Shown here: piece by piece, positions 10,426 through 19,679 of the stretch
How the letters are laid out: every line of letters begins with the position of its first letter
Position numbering within the stretch: the first letter of the stretch is position 1
Source of the DNA: Thermotoga neapolitana DSM 4359
GTDB lineage: Bacteria > Thermotogota > Thermotogae > Thermotogales > Thermotogaceae
Reading direction: 5' to 3'
NCBI RefSeq assembly: GCF_000018945.1
Contig: NC_011978.1
Coordinates: 1,820,563-1,884,562, forward strand
Length of the DNA: 64,000 bases
Translations under genes and position numbers: made by a program
The notes under the pieces: generated by a model
The model's input: the letters and a program-made list of their open reading frames with translations, nothing else
Told to the model about the DNA's origin: nothing
Databases searched by the model: none

Positions 10426-11643
10426 TCACCTTGACAGCAGTAAAATTCCCAGCACGATCGCAAGTGCTCCCACACCGATCATCAGCAGCAAGTTTGTGTC
10501 GACAGGAATTTTCTGGACTTCCTCCTTTTCTGCGAGTTTCTGAGCCAGCGCCTTCACATCAGACGAAACACTCTGCAATCTGTCCGAAAGAGCGGCAACC
10601 TGCCGTTTGAGATCCTTCACTTCTCTTTCCAGATTGGATTCCGCCGACTGGTAGTCTATCTGTGCCCTTTCCAGGTTTGAGGTGCGAGAAGACAGCGTTT
10701 CCAGATCTTTTTCAACCTCTGTTATTTTGCCTTCAAGATCGAGTATTTTCCCAGAAACTTGAGAGATCTTGTTTTCAAGATCGGTCAATTTTGTTTCCAG
10801 ACTGGATGCTTTGCCAGAAACATTTGAGATGTCTTGAAGAAGTTCCTCTCTCAGTTTCACAAGATCAGAGGAAAGTGATTTCACATTCTCTGTAGTCTCG
10901 TTAAGGCGCTCCGTCAGGCTTTCTACCTTTCCTTTCAGAAGAAGAATGTCACCACCTGCGTCCTTCTTCCAAGCAAGAAGATTCTGCGTTTCAGTCCCGA
11001 GTTTTGTGACCGTCTCTTCCAGATTCGAGAGTCTGTCCTCTGCGTTTTTCAGATTGCTTTCCACAACTTCCAGTCTGGAAGAATGTTCACCGGTGATTTT
11101 CTCCAGTTCCTGCAACTTCTTTTCGACGGTGTCTATCCTCCTCAATATCTCCGTGTCGAATCCTCCCGTTTCCTGCTTGAAACTGGCAAAAGCAAGAGAA
11201 AGGTTCCTGTAGGCATCTTCGAGGGAACTGACCTTTGTTCCAAGTTCAGAAATGTCACTTGCCGCAGATGTTAACTTCGATATCACATCTTCAATTCTGG
11301 AGTTCAGCGATTTATGATCTTCTTCCAGTTTCGTTGTTCTTTCGTCCAGCGCGATGGTCGCCGCCTTGATGATGTCGAGTTCGTCTAGAAGGGAGATCTT
11401 TTCTCTGATCTTTTCCAGTTCAAACCTCATCACGAGTCTGTATATGTACTGTGCTATATCGTACCTTGTGACCAGAAGAGCCCCCCGAAAGTTCCCGTTT
11501 TCATCGAGTTCCATGAGTTTTGAATCCACAACGTATTTCACGGCTTCAAAAAACGGTGAGTCTGGTTCCACATCCTTTATGTTCTGTCCAATTAAGGAAA
11601 GGGCGATGATCAACAACCCTGCAAAAAAGATCCTTTTCAACAT
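10426..11643 (-). CDS. SLH-domain, long coiled-coil, C-terminally membrane-anchored envelope protein (Omp-alpha type)
   Basis: About 405 residues. A signal peptide (MLKRIFFAGLLIIALSLIG) is followed by one SLH domain (about 25-85), about 280 residues of heptad-rich coiled coil, then a C-terminal hydrophobic helix (LLLMIGVGALAIVLGILLL). This is the layout of the Thermotoga Omp-alpha spacer, which connects cell wall and toga. The SLH end would bind the wall polymer, the far end the outer membrane. ATG 11643 has GAGGGAGGTGAAG upstream. A pyruvyltransferase that could make the SLH ligand lies at 34.9 kb. Confidence 0.85.
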   Translation of the reverse strand: MLKRIFFAGLLIIALSLIGQNIKDVEPDSPFFEAVKYVVDSKLMELDENGNFRGALLVTRYDIAQYIYRLVMRFELEKIREKISLLDELDIIKAATIALDERTTKLEEDHKSLNSRIEDVISKLTSAASDISELGTKVSSLEDAYRNLSLAFASFKQETGGFDTEILRRIDTVEKKLQELEKITGEHSSRLEVVESNLKNAEDRLSNLEETVTKLGTETQNLLAWKKDAGGDILLLKGKVESLTERLNETTENVKSLSSDLVKLREELLQDISNVSGKASSLETKLTDLENKISQVSGKILDLEGKITEVEKDLETLSSRTSNLERAQIDYQSAESNLEREVKDLKRQVAALSDRLQSVSSDVKALAQKLAEKEEVQKIPVDTNLLLMIGVGALAIVLGILLLSR

Positions 11644-11700
11644 CTTCACCTCCCTCTTCAACCTTAAAGCATCCTTGAAAACACCGCATGAAGATAGAGT

Positions 11701-12132
11701 TTACTGTTTGGAAAAATTCTTTTCCATGATGTCTTTCAGTTCTTTGAGAATCTTCAGAATGTTTTCAGCTTTTTCCTGGCCGAGTTCACTCGTGATCTTT
11801 TCTATGAAGCTTTCTCTTCTTTCTATGACCTTTTCTATGACACTTTCTCCTTTTCTGGTTATGGCAAGAAGGTAAGCCCTTCCATCCGCAGCATCCGGTC
11901 TTCTCGTGAGATAGCCATCCGTTTCCAGTCTTTTGACAAGACCGCTTATGGTGCTTTTTGCAACTCCCAGAAGGAGGCTGAGTTCTCCCGGCCTTTTCGG
12001 GCCTTCGAAGTATATCTTCTGTAAGATGTCAAACTGTGCAGGGGTGATTCCAAAATCCCTCAGCACCTTTCTTCCTTCCACCTTCACCATAAAACAGATC
12101 TCCCTCAGCACTCTCTCGAACGGTTGTTTCAT
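11701..12132 (-). CDS. MarR-family transcriptional regulator
   Basis: 143 residues forming one winged-helix dimer unit. The recognition region is RPGELSLLLGVAKSTISGLV, followed by the wing RRPDAADGRAYLLAITRKG with the DxR signature of the family. MarR proteins usually repress nearby genes and respond to small phenolic or oxidative ligands. It sits between rsmI and the SLH protein on the same strand, 57 bp before the latter, so it may control the envelope genes downstream. The ligand is unknown. Confidence 0.92.
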   Translation of the reverse strand: MKQPFERVLREICFMVKVEGRKVLRDFGITPAQFDILQKIYFEGPKRPGELSLLLGVAKSTISGLVKRLETDGYLTRRPDAADGRAYLLAITRKGESVIEKVIERRESFIEKITSELGQEKAENILKILKELKDIMEKNFSKQ

Positions 12133-12136
12133 TCTT

Positions 12137-12805
12137 TCACCTCTTTCCAGAGAGTATCACCGTGATCTCCCCGAGGATTTCCTTCTTTCCAAAGTGCTCG
12201 AGTGCCTCGCTCACTTTCCCCCTGAAAAACTCCTGGTGCATCTTGGTCATTTCCCTGGCGATGAATACTTCTCTGTCTCCCAGTATCTCCAGAATATCCT
12301 TCAGGGTAGAGATGAGTCTTTCTGGAGATTCAAAAAAGACGATGGGTCTTTTCTCCTCCTTCAGCGCTCTGAGAAGTCTCCTTCGGTTCTTCCCGCGTGG
12401 AAGAAAACCCTCAAAGATGAATTTGGATCCGGGAAAACCACTCACGGCAACGGCACTGGTCAGCGCACTGGGACCCGGCACCACGTCCACTTCTATCCCG
12501 TTTTTCCAGCACTCCTCTATGAGATTGTACCCGGGATCCGAGATCACCGGCATACCTGCATCACTCACAAGTGCCACGATCTTTCCTTCTTTCAGAAGTG
12601 GAAGGACTTCTTTTATCCTTCTTTTCGAGTTCTTCTCTGTGAAGGAAAGAAGGGGTTTTTTTATTCGATACTTGTTCAAAAGAACCATTGTTCTTCTGGT
12701 ATCTTCTGCGAGTATCAGATCCACACTCCTGAGTGTTTTCAAAGCCCTGATGGTGATGTCCTCCAGATTCCCTATGGGTGTTCCCACAACGATGAGTTTT
12801 CCCAA
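12137..12805 (-). CDS. rsmI: 16S rRNA 2-prime-O-ribose C1402 methyltransferase
   Basis: 222 residues of the tetrapyrrole-methylase-like SAM fold. VGTPIGNLEDITIRALKTL and LAEDTRRT at the N terminus, VSDAGMPVISDPG and VPGPSALTSAVAVSG are the RsmI signatures. It methylates the ribose of C1402 in the decoding centre. The start is TTG at 12805, one base after the preceding stop, supported by GGAGGAG at a good distance. It shares an operon with rsmG, another small-subunit methyltransferase. Confidence 0.95.
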   Translation of the reverse strand: MGKLIVVGTPIGNLEDITIRALKTLRSVDLILAEDTRRTMVLLNKYRIKKPLLSFTEKNSKRRIKEVLPLLKEGKIVALVSDAGMPVISDPGYNLIEECWKNGIEVDVVPGPSALTSAVAVSGFPGSKFIFEGFLPRGKNRRRLLRALKEEKRPIVFFESPERLISTLKDILEILGDREVFIAREMTKMHQEFFRGKVSEALEHFGKKEILGEITVILSGKR

Positions 12806-12806
12806 A

Positions 12807-13517
12807 CTATCTCCTCCTCAACTCGAAGAATCTGGAAAGATCTTTTGCTTCTTTCAGCATATCATCATTCAACTGTGTTCGAACGAAAGAACCAAACACT
12901 TTCTCGAATCTTCTCAGCAGTGTTTCTTCCAGAAGTTTCACGTCCACGTCGTAGAGCTCCAGAAGACCCTTCACCTGGGGAACGTCCTCTCCAAAGATCT
13001 CTCTCAAAAGTTCTCTGTTTTGTCTCAGAACGATCGAGCCGTGTTCAACGATGGCACCCTTTGTTCTGAACTGGGCACTTCCCACGATCTTCATCCCATC
13101 GACCACAACCTCGTACTTCGAAGACGCATCGAAACAGAAGGCGGTGTTTCCACGTCTTCCATCCGAAAGCTCGGCGGGAACGCCCACCTCACACAGAGCC
13201 TCCTTTATCACGTTGTGAACCAGTCTGTGAAACTCAAGAACGGATAGGTCACCAAAAGAACTTTCTCTTGGAACGGCAAGACAGTAGGTGATTTCCATAT
13301 GGTGAAGTACTGCACGACCACCAGATGGCCTCCTCACAAAATCCACACCTTTTGGTATCTTCAAGTTGTTTTCTTTCTGAAACCTTCCCAGAGAGACCGT
13401 CGGATTTTCCCAGCCATACAGTCTGAAAAACGACTTTTTCTCAAGCCAGGCCCACTTTGCCATCAAACTGTCTATGGCCATGTTCAGAGAACCGGGAAAA
13501 ACTTCCTTTTCGATCAC
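12807..13517 (-). CDS. Lipoate/octanoate transferase, LipM-like
   Basis: 236 residues of the BPL/LplA/LipB fold. RRPSGGRAVLHHMEITYCLA and KIVGSAQFRTKGAIVEHGSI are the substrate loops. A cysteine in FCFDASSKYE lies where LipM octanoyltransferases have their acyl-thioester cysteine, which favours octanoyl transfer from acyl-ACP over ATP-dependent lipoate ligation. The likely target is glycine cleavage H protein. The GTG start overlaps the rsmG stop as GTGA. The LplA-versus-LipM choice is inference. Confidence 0.82.
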   Translation of the reverse strand: MIEKEVFPGSLNMAIDSLMAKWAWLEKKSFFRLYGWENPTVSLGRFQKENNLKIPKGVDFVRRPSGGRAVLHHMEITYCLAVPRESSFGDLSVLEFHRLVHNVIKEALCEVGVPAELSDGRRGNTAFCFDASSKYEVVVDGMKIVGSAQFRTKGAIVEHGSIVLRQNRELLREIFGEDVPQVKGLLELYDVDVKLLEETLLRRFEKVFGSFVRTQLNDDMLKEAKDLSRFFELRRR

Positions 13518-14203
13518 AACAAGGGCCTCTTGAATGGTATCCCCACCCTCCTCGGGTACTTCTCAGGTGATCGATCCGTCTTTCTGAGTACTAGAAGACA
13601 CCTCTGTTCACCCGTTTTCAGGGTGTACCTTCTCACCTCCTCCAGTTCGACCTTCAGTTCATCGAGGGCTTTTCTTGCTTCCTTCAGTTCCTCTTCAAAA
13701 GAAGGCCCTTTGTAAAAGAGCAGTTTCCCCCCTATCCTGACGGCCGGTGCGCATATTTCCACGAGAGTGTTCAAGCGTGCTACCGCTCTTGCCGTTGCGT
13801 AGTCGTATTCTTCCCGGTGCTCTCTTGAGAAGTTTTCGGCTCTTTCTTTTACCACTGCAGCGTTTTCGAGATTGAGTTTCCTGACAACATGTTCCAGAAA
13901 TTGCACAGCCTTTTCCTTGGAATCCAGAAGTGTCACCTTGAGTTCCGGGAAAAATATCGCTAAAATAAGCCCTGGGACACCGTTACCCGATCCTACATCG
14001 AGGAGTGATCCCCTCAGGTTTTCATGCTTCAAAGGAATGAGTATCTCTGCAACGTTTTTGTGAACAGCGGAGTCTAATGACCTGAGGGCAGTGAGGTTGT
14101 GTGGTGAATTCAGGAGTTCGTTGAGGTAACGAAAGGTTTTTTCTATTTGTGATTCTTCAAAGCGAACGCCGTACTCCTGAAGTACATCTCTCAGAAAGTC
14201 CAT
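13514..14203 (-). CDS. rsmG: 16S rRNA 7-methylguanosine (G527) methyltransferase
   Basis: 229 residues with the RsmG/GidB SAM-binding motif LLDVGSGNGVPGLILAIFFP, LLDSKEKAVQFLEHV and ATARAVARLNTLVE. It methylates G527 of 16S rRNA. The ATG at 14203 has GGAGGTG upstream. It is the first gene of the minus-strand convoy and is divergent from the ABC exporter, so its promoter must lie in the about 50 bp between the two; I could not pick a clear -35. Confidence 0.95.
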   Translation of the reverse strand: MDFLRDVLQEYGVRFEESQIEKTFRYLNELLNSPHNLTALRSLDSAVHKNVAEILIPLKHENLRGSLLDVGSGNGVPGLILAIFFPELKVTLLDSKEKAVQFLEHVVRKLNLENAAVVKERAENFSREHREEYDYATARAVARLNTLVEICAPAVRIGGKLLFYKGPSFEEELKEARKALDELKVELEEVRRYTLKTGEQRCLLVLRKTDRSPEKYPRRVGIPFKRPLL

Positions 14204-14254
14204 TCAGAGCACCTCCGAAAAGAATTCTAACATTTCATGCTGGAGGGAACGTGT

Positions 14255-16810
14255 GTGGTTCTCAAGATCGCCCTGAGAAACTTCACAAAAAATCTGAAGA
14301 CCTCACTTGTCGTTGTTCTGGGATTGGCCATCAGTCTTTCACTGGTGATTGGATCGCTCACTCTTTCTGACTCCATAAGTGCATGGAAACGTGAAAGAAT
14401 AGAGGAAAATTTCGGAGTAGCAGATGCTGTTGCAGAACCGAAAAGTCCTTCATTTCTCTTCTTCAACTTTTTGACAACCAAAATTGAAGATCAGGAGATA
14501 GAACTTCTGAGAGAACAGGTGAAAGGAGTCCTTCCCGTCTCAGAGGGATCCGCCAGGCTGGATGGACTGGACGTCCTTGTGATCGGGGTGAAACCCGATG
14601 AACTTGGCCGTTTTGTGGGAAAGGACATACAGCTGAACCCCGGTGAGGCGATAGTTGGTAAATCAGTGGCAGATGCTCTGAACATAAAAGAAGGAGACAG
14701 AATCACCCTCATCTTCTCCGCAGGTAGCAAAGAATTCATCGTAAAAGAAATAGGAGAGAAGGGTTTTTTGAATTTCAAAGGAGAGATGGCAAGTCTTCCA
14801 GGGACCGTTTTTATCCACTTGAAAGATTTCCCGGACAATAATTATCCCACCAGATGCTATCTTCACTACGGACTTCCTCCAGAGGAGCACGAAAAGATAT
14901 CCCTTGAAACCAGTCTGAGGGTGAGAAACATAAAGTACAGCTTTCTGAAATCGCCCGTCAACAGATCCCTCGCCTACGTGACGCTTGCGTTTTCTGGAAT
15001 GTCCATATTCGTCGGTTTTCTGGTTTTTTACATGTTCTGTGAGGATGTGATGAGGGACAGAAACTTCACCCTTGTTACGCTGAGGAAGATAGGTATTCAA
15101 AAGAAGAAAGAGTGGGGTATATTGCTTCTGGAGGGTCTCCTGTACTCGTCCCTGGCGGCTTTCTTTGGTCTGATCTTCGGAGTCTTCGTGGGAAAGTTCC
15201 TTTTGAATCGGTTTCAGACGGTGATCGAGGCGGTGTCCACCACGTTTCTTCACATCGACAGGGTGAAGTTCCACATTTCTTTAGAGACGGTACTGCTCGG
15301 TCTTGGACTGGGCGTGGTCTTTCCAATGATCCTTTTTGCCCTCAAAGCAAGAGAGATCACCAGAAAGCCTCCCGTCTACCACGAACTTGAGGATCGGCTG
15401 GACGTATCCACAAAGAAATTTGCCCTGATGATAATCATCAGTCTGCTATTTCTTCCCTTTTCGGATCTTCGTATTTTCTCTTTGATACTTCTTTCCCTTT
15501 CATTCTCTCTGAAATTCAAAAACGCTTTTCTGATGATGATAATGGGCGCTCTGAACCTTGCCACCGGTGTTCTGGTGAACGTAAATTCCCAGTCGGAAAG
15601 GCTCTTTCTTCTTTCTTCGATGAGTAAGGGAGCCTCCATTTTCGCTGGAGTTTCACTTCTGGTATTTTCACTGGTTCTTCTTGCAAAAAGCGTTCTGGAT
15701 CACATGGTATCGGAAGGCACCCTTCCTTTTCTAATCGGTGTGTCCTACGTTCAGCGATTTCCAAAAAAGGGCATGGTGATCTCTCTGACCTTTGCCCTTC
15801 TGATATTCACCTCGACCGTGTTCAACATCCTTTCTGCCAGCGCGGACAGATTCGTCGAGGATAAAGTGCGAAACGGTCTTTTTGGGTACAATTTCCTCGT
15901 TCTGGAAAACCCGTTCAGATCTTTTCTTTCCAGGTCCTCCATACCTGTTCATGAGAAACTCGAATTTCCCTCTCGAGCGTATCTCTACACTCTAAAAGCA
16001 GAAGGAACAGACAGGTTCATAGCCTACGTCGATGAGTCTTTTCTGGAACATTCGACCCTGAAGGTGACGGACGTGGAGGATCTCAAAGCGCCCGGTGCTG
16101 CGCTGGTTGGTTATGAAACAGATTCTGAAACCATCATGGGAACCCTGAAATCCATTCTTCCCTTTGGGGGAAGGGAGGATGTGAGTTTCAAAGTGGTTGG
16201 TAGATACAATAAAAACGATTATCTGGTTCCCATCGATGTGATCACACTAAAGGAAAACAGAGCAGAAAATGTGAAAGGCTTCGAGGTTTTACTGGGAAAG
16301 ACCGATGAAGAAAACGCCAGCGAAATAAAGCAGTTCTACCTTTCCAGATTCCTCTATCCGTTCTTCCTGGACGAGGAACTCGGGAAACTGTACAGTGGAA
16401 TAGATGGGCTCGTCAGCGTGATAAAGTTCATCTTTCTTTTCGGATTTCTGTCGGCCACGTCCGGTCTTGTTCTCTTCGTTTTGAAATCGTACTTTTCCAG
16501 GTTGAGAATTCTGGGAACACTCCGGGCGGTCGGATTGAAATCGACACAGTTGATCCTTGCCTTCCTTGTGGAACACTTCTCCTTCCTCGGCGGAGGAATA
16601 ATCATAGGAATCACCTCTGGCATCATTATGGGACTTTCCATAGCGAAAACGATGGCGGAAAATCTGGGCACCTTCGTGGCCTTTCTGCCGATAAAGTCCA
16701 TCGTTCTTTCCATACTGTTCGTCGTTGTGCTCGCGGCGATCGCCATGGTCGTTCCGAGCTACATGATATCCAGGGTGTCACCACTTGAAGCCATGAGGGA
16801 AGGAGAGTGA
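14255..16810 (+). CDS. FtsX-like ABC transporter permease (MacB/LolE type), two-domain
   Basis: About 851 residues. An N-terminal helix (LVVVLGLAISLSLVIGSLTL) leads into an extracytoplasmic domain, followed by three helices around 250-380, a central multi-helix region, a second extracytoplasmic domain and a final three-helix FtsX module ending in SRVSPLEAMREGE, the usual FtsX tail. Such proteins move lipoproteins or peptides using ATP hydrolysed by a separate subunit, here the next gene. GTG 14255 has GGAGG 8 nt upstream; the ATG at 14237 overlaps that site and is less likely. Substrate unknown. Confidence 0.85.
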   Translation: MVLKIALRNFTKNLKTSLVVVLGLAISLSLVIGSLTLSDSISAWKRERIEENFGVADAVAEPKSPSFLFFNFLTTKIEDQEIELLREQVKGVLPVSEGSARLDGLDVLVIGVKPDELGRFVGKDIQLNPGEAIVGKSVADALNIKEGDRITLIFSAGSKEFIVKEIGEKGFLNFKGEMASLPGTVFIHLKDFPDNNYPTRCYLHYGLPPEEHEKISLETSLRVRNIKYSFLKSPVNRSLAYVTLAFSGMSIFVGFLVFYMFCEDVMRDRNFTLVTLRKIGIQKKKEWGILLLEGLLYSSLAAFFGLIFGVFVGKFLLNRFQTVIEAVSTTFLHIDRVKFHISLETVLLGLGLGVVFPMILFALKAREITRKPPVYHELEDRLDVSTKKFALMIIISLLFLPFSDLRIFSLILLSLSFSLKFKNAFLMMIMGALNLATGVLVNVNSQSERLFLLSSMSKGASIFAGVSLLVFSLVLLAKSVLDHMVSEGTLPFLIGVSYVQRFPKKGMVISLTFALLIFTSTVFNILSASADRFVEDKVRNGLFGYNFLVLENPFRSFLSRSSIPVHEKLEFPSRAYLYTLKAEGTDRFIAYVDESFLEHSTLKVTDVEDLKAPGAALVGYETDSETIMGTLKSILPFGGREDVSFKVVGRYNKNDYLVPIDVITLKENRAENVKGFEVLLGKTDEENASEIKQFYLSRFLYPFFLDEELGKLYSGIDGLVSVIKFIFLFGFLSATSGLVLFVLKSYFSRLRILGTLRAVGLKSTQLILAFLVEHFSFLGGGIIIGITSGIIMGLSIAKTMAENLGTFVAFLPIKSIVLSILFVVVLAAIAMVVPSYMISRVSPLEAMREGE

Positions 16811-16816
16811 ACGGCG

Positions 16817-17494
16817 TTGATCGAGGTACGAAACCTCTGGAAAGAGTACAACGGAAGAGACAGAGTAACCGCCCTCAAGGGAATAAATCTGAAGATAAAC
16901 AGCGGAGAGTTCGTTGTGATACTGGGACCTTCTGGATCTGGAAAGACCACCCTTCTGAACTGTCTTTCCGGTGTAGATCGCCCAACGAAGGGAACTGTGA
17001 TCATCGATGGAACAGATCTTTACGCCCTCTCCGAGGAAGAGAGAACAGGATTTAGAGCAAAGAACATGGGATTCGTCTTTCAGTTCTTCAACCTTGTACC
17101 CGTTCTCACCGCACTCGAAAACGTAGAACTTCCTCTTCTGATCTTAGGTGTGAACAGACGAGAAGCGAAAGAACGCGCGTTCGACATGCTGAGAAGAGTG
17201 GGACTTGCTCACAAGTGGAACAGGTTCCCAGAAGAACTCTCCGGTGGTGAAAAACAGCGCGTTGCCATAGCGAGGGCCCTCGTCCACAATCCGAAAGTGG
17301 TATGGGCAGACGAGCCCACCGGTGCCCTCGACAGCGAAACAGGAGGTATGATCATAGATCTACTCATGGAGATGAAAAAGAACTCCACTCTGGTGATCGT
17401 GACACACGATGAAAGGATAGCAGAGAAGGCAGATCGGGTCATCAAAATAAGGGACGGTCAGATCGTACAGGATATATACGAAACGGCGTTGTAG
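16817..17494 (+). CDS. ABC transporter ATP-binding protein (LolD/MacB type)
   Basis: 225 residues with Walker A GPSGSGKTTL, Q-loop FQFFNLVPVLTALENV, signature LSGGEKQRVAIARAL, Walker B VVWADEPTGALDSETG and the switch histidine VTHDE. These match the lipoprotein/peptide exporter ATPases that pair with FtsX-type permeases, such as the preceding gene 6 bp away. The start is TTG 16817, giving MIEVRNLWKEY, with AAGGAG about 12 nt upstream. The 3-prime end overlaps pcm (opposite strand) by 37 bp. Confidence 0.93.
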   Translation: MIEVRNLWKEYNGRDRVTALKGINLKINSGEFVVILGPSGSGKTTLLNCLSGVDRPTKGTVIIDGTDLYALSEEERTGFRAKNMGFVFQFFNLVPVLTALENVELPLLILGVNRREAKERAFDMLRRVGLAHKWNRFPEELSGGEKQRVAIARALVHNPKVVWADEPTGALDSETGGMIIDLLMEMKKNSTLVIVTHDERIAEKADRVIKIRDGQIVQDIYETAL

Positions 17495-18411
17495 CCGATG
17501 TGAAGCATCAGGTGTTCAAAACTTCTGTATCCACACTCTTCCCACTGAGAAAGGAGACTTTCGATTTCTGGCGCTCTTCCATAAATTCTCATTTCGCCGT
17601 TTAAAAACTCGACCGTTCCTTCTGGTCCTGCGTAGTAGAAGATCCCGTTCATTTCTGCGAGCCTTCTTGTGAGAAGATCCACCAGCTCCACAAACACCTG
17701 AAGTCGGGGAACCCGGATCGCTTTCTGAAAGGGAAAATCTCTCAGAAGCCTTCTGTTTCTTTCCAGCAAATTTCCAAGATTTCCTCCCGCTTTTATGAAC
17801 CTCGTTTCCAGTTTGTAACCACCTTCAAGGTGACTGCCATTTTTCACGAACAGGAAAGCGGGCTGTCTTGCCGAAATCTTCATGTTGATGGGAACTATCA
17901 CCCTTCCTCCATCCTTCAGCTGACAAAACCAGTGTTCTGGTACCTCGTCCACTCCAACGGTGACGAAGATCACATCGTACGGTGCAAAATCCGAAACACC
18001 ATAATAACCATCTCCACAAACAACGACAACGTTTTCTATTCCAAGGCGTCTCATGTTTTCTCGGGCAATTCTGCAAACCTCTTCGAAATACTCCACGGTC
18101 ACAACGAGTCCTTTCTTTCCAACAACCCTGCTCATCACGGCTGCGTTGTACCCCGTTCCGCCTCCTATTTCCAGAACCCTCATTCCCTCATCCAGATCCA
18201 CCCACTCCATGAACATCGCCATCAGCGAAGGCTGACTGGAAGTGCTGAAGACTTCCCCGTCCTCGTAAGAAACGAGCACCGTGTCCTCATAGACATAGGA
18301 GAGTGGATAGTGCCTTGTCAGGAATTCTTCCCGTGGTACCTCCAGAAAGGCCTTTGCGATACGATCACTTATTCCGTGGTTTTTCAAAATCCAGAAGAGC
18401 CTTTCTCTCAT
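17458..18411 (-). CDS. pcm: Protein-L-isoaspartate O-methyltransferase with C-terminal extension
   Basis: 317 residues. The first about 210 form the SAM-dependent repair methyltransferase: TSSQPSLMAMFMEW, then VLEIGGGTGYNAAVMSRVVG and DVIFVTVGVDEVP. The last about 100 are the extra domain known from the T. maritima enzyme, which is also 317 residues as I recall. It methylates isoaspartate so that damaged proteins can revert, useful at high temperature. ATG 18411 is chosen with GGGGGAT upstream, rather than the frame to 18432. It is divergent from cinA across 41 bp and overlaps the ABC ATPase at its 3-prime end. Confidence 0.95.
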   Translation of the reverse strand: MRERLFWILKNHGISDRIAKAFLEVPREEFLTRHYPLSYVYEDTVLVSYEDGEVFSTSSQPSLMAMFMEWVDLDEGMRVLEIGGGTGYNAAVMSRVVGKKGLVVTVEYFEEVCRIARENMRRLGIENVVVVCGDGYYGVSDFAPYDVIFVTVGVDEVPEHWFCQLKDGGRVIVPINMKISARQPAFLFVKNGSHLEGGYKLETRFIKAGGNLGNLLERNRRLLRDFPFQKAIRVPRLQVFVELVDLLTRRLAEMNGIFYYAGPEGTVEFLNGEMRIYGRAPEIESLLSQWEECGYRSFEHLMLHIGYNAVSYISCTI

Positions 18412-18452
18412 AACATCCCCCTGTGTTATCATATCACTGAGGGAGGGATCGG

Positions 18453-19679
18453 ATGAAAAAAGCAGCGATAATCACAGTCGGAAGTGAACTTTTAGAAGGC
18501 CTTATACTGAACAGAAACGCTCAGTTTCTCTGCCAGGAATTGAAGAATCTTGGATACAGGGTGATAAAAGTCTCAACGGTGGGTGACCACCTCGAAGATA
18601 TAGCCGAAGAGGTCAGATCACTCCTTCCAGAGGTTCACCTTCTGATACTGACAGGAGGCCTTGGCCCAACAAAGGATGATCTCACACGAGAGGCGGTGGC
18701 AAAAGCCCTGAACAGAAAACTCCTCCTCGATTACAATCTCAAAACGAAAATCGAAGAAAAGGTGAAAAAATACCATTCTAAAATACCATCTAACATCGAA
18801 AAGCAGGCACTCGTCATCGAAGGAGCAAAAGTGATCGACAACCCTGTTGGAAGTGCGCCGGGTCAACTTCTGGAAGTGGATGGAAAAAAGGTGATTTTGC
18901 TTCCTGGACCACCGAAAGAGTTGATTCCCATGTTCGAATCATTGAAAGAACTTTTGAAAACTCCCCATGCCTTTTATCAGGTCGTCCTGAAATACTACAG
19001 CATACCCGAAGCAGTACTGGAAGACCTCCTGAAAGAGATACTGTACTCTCAGGACAGAGTGGAAGTGGCTACGATGGCAGATCACGTCGAAGGTGTAAGA
19101 TTGAGACTGACAACGAGTGCAGAACACAGAGAGTTCCTGGACGAACTCGTGGAAAAGATCCTCGAAAAGACGGGAGAGTACCTTTACGGAATGAACGACG
19201 AGAAGATGGAAGAGGTGGTCGTCAGGCTTTTGAAAGAGAACAAAAAAACACTTGCCGTTGCCGAATCCTGCACGGGTGGTATGCTCTCTTCACTCGTGGT
19301 GAATGTTCCGGGAGCGTCAGACGTCTTCATAGGAGGTGTGGTGGCCTACAGCAACGAGTTGAAAAAAAGCATCCTTGGGGTGAAAGAAGACACCCTGAGA
19401 AAATACGGAGCCGTGAGTGAACAGTGTGTTCAGGAAATGACTGAAGGGTTGAAAAAACTCACAGAAGCCGACATCTGTGTGGCCATTTCTGGAATAGCAG
19501 GACCATCGGGTGGTACTCCCACCAAACCCGTTGGAACCGTTTTCATAGATCTTTTTGAACAGAATCATTCTACAGTGCGTTATAATTTCTCTGGGGATCG
19601 GAACACCATAAGAACCCGATCAGCGATGATGGCTCTTGAGAACCTGAGAAAACATCTGAAGGAGCGTGGAAGATCATGA
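18453..19679 (+). CDS. cinA: CinA-family protein (competence-damage protein / NMN amidohydrolase)
   Basis: 408 residues. The N-terminal COG1058 domain (MoaB-like) has [18 protein letters not shown] and [14 protein letters not shown]. The C-terminal deamidase domain starts near 255 with [20 protein letters not shown] and [14 protein letters not shown]. The family has ADP-ribose pyrophosphatase and nicotinamide mononucleotide deamidase activities. GGGAGGGATCGG precedes the ATG. The stop overlaps the cheA start as ATGATGG, so it heads the chemotaxis operon here. Confidence 0.93.
   Translation: MKKAAIITVGSELLEGLILNRNAQFLCQELKNLGYRVIKVSTVGDHLEDIAEEVRSLLPEVHLLILTGGLGPTKDDLTREAVAKALNRKLLLDYNLKTKIEEKVKKYHSKIPSNIEKQALVIEGAKVIDNPVGSAPGQLLEVDGKKVILLPGPPKELIPMFESLKELLKTPHAFYQVVLKYYSIPEAVLEDLLKEILYSQDRVEVATMADHVEGVRLRLTTSAEHREFLDELVEKILEKTGEYLYGMNDEKMEEVVVRLLKENKKTLAVAESCTGGMLSSLVVNVPGASDVFIGGVVAYSNELKKSILGVKEDTLRKYGAVSEQCVQEMTEGLKKLTEADICVAISGIAGPSGGTPTKPVGTVFIDLFEQNHSTVRYNFSGDRNTIRTRSAMMALENLRKHLKERGRS

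Noticed and set aside
11933..13247. Long plus-strand frames opposite rsmI, lipM and marR
   Set aside because: The minus-strand proteins carry complete family motifs; the plus frames are low-complexity Ser/Phe/His-rich shadows.
17458..17494. Overlap of the ABC ATPase and pcm as a sign of a wrong stop
   Set aside because: Both C termini match their families; tail-to-tail overlaps recur in this compact genome.
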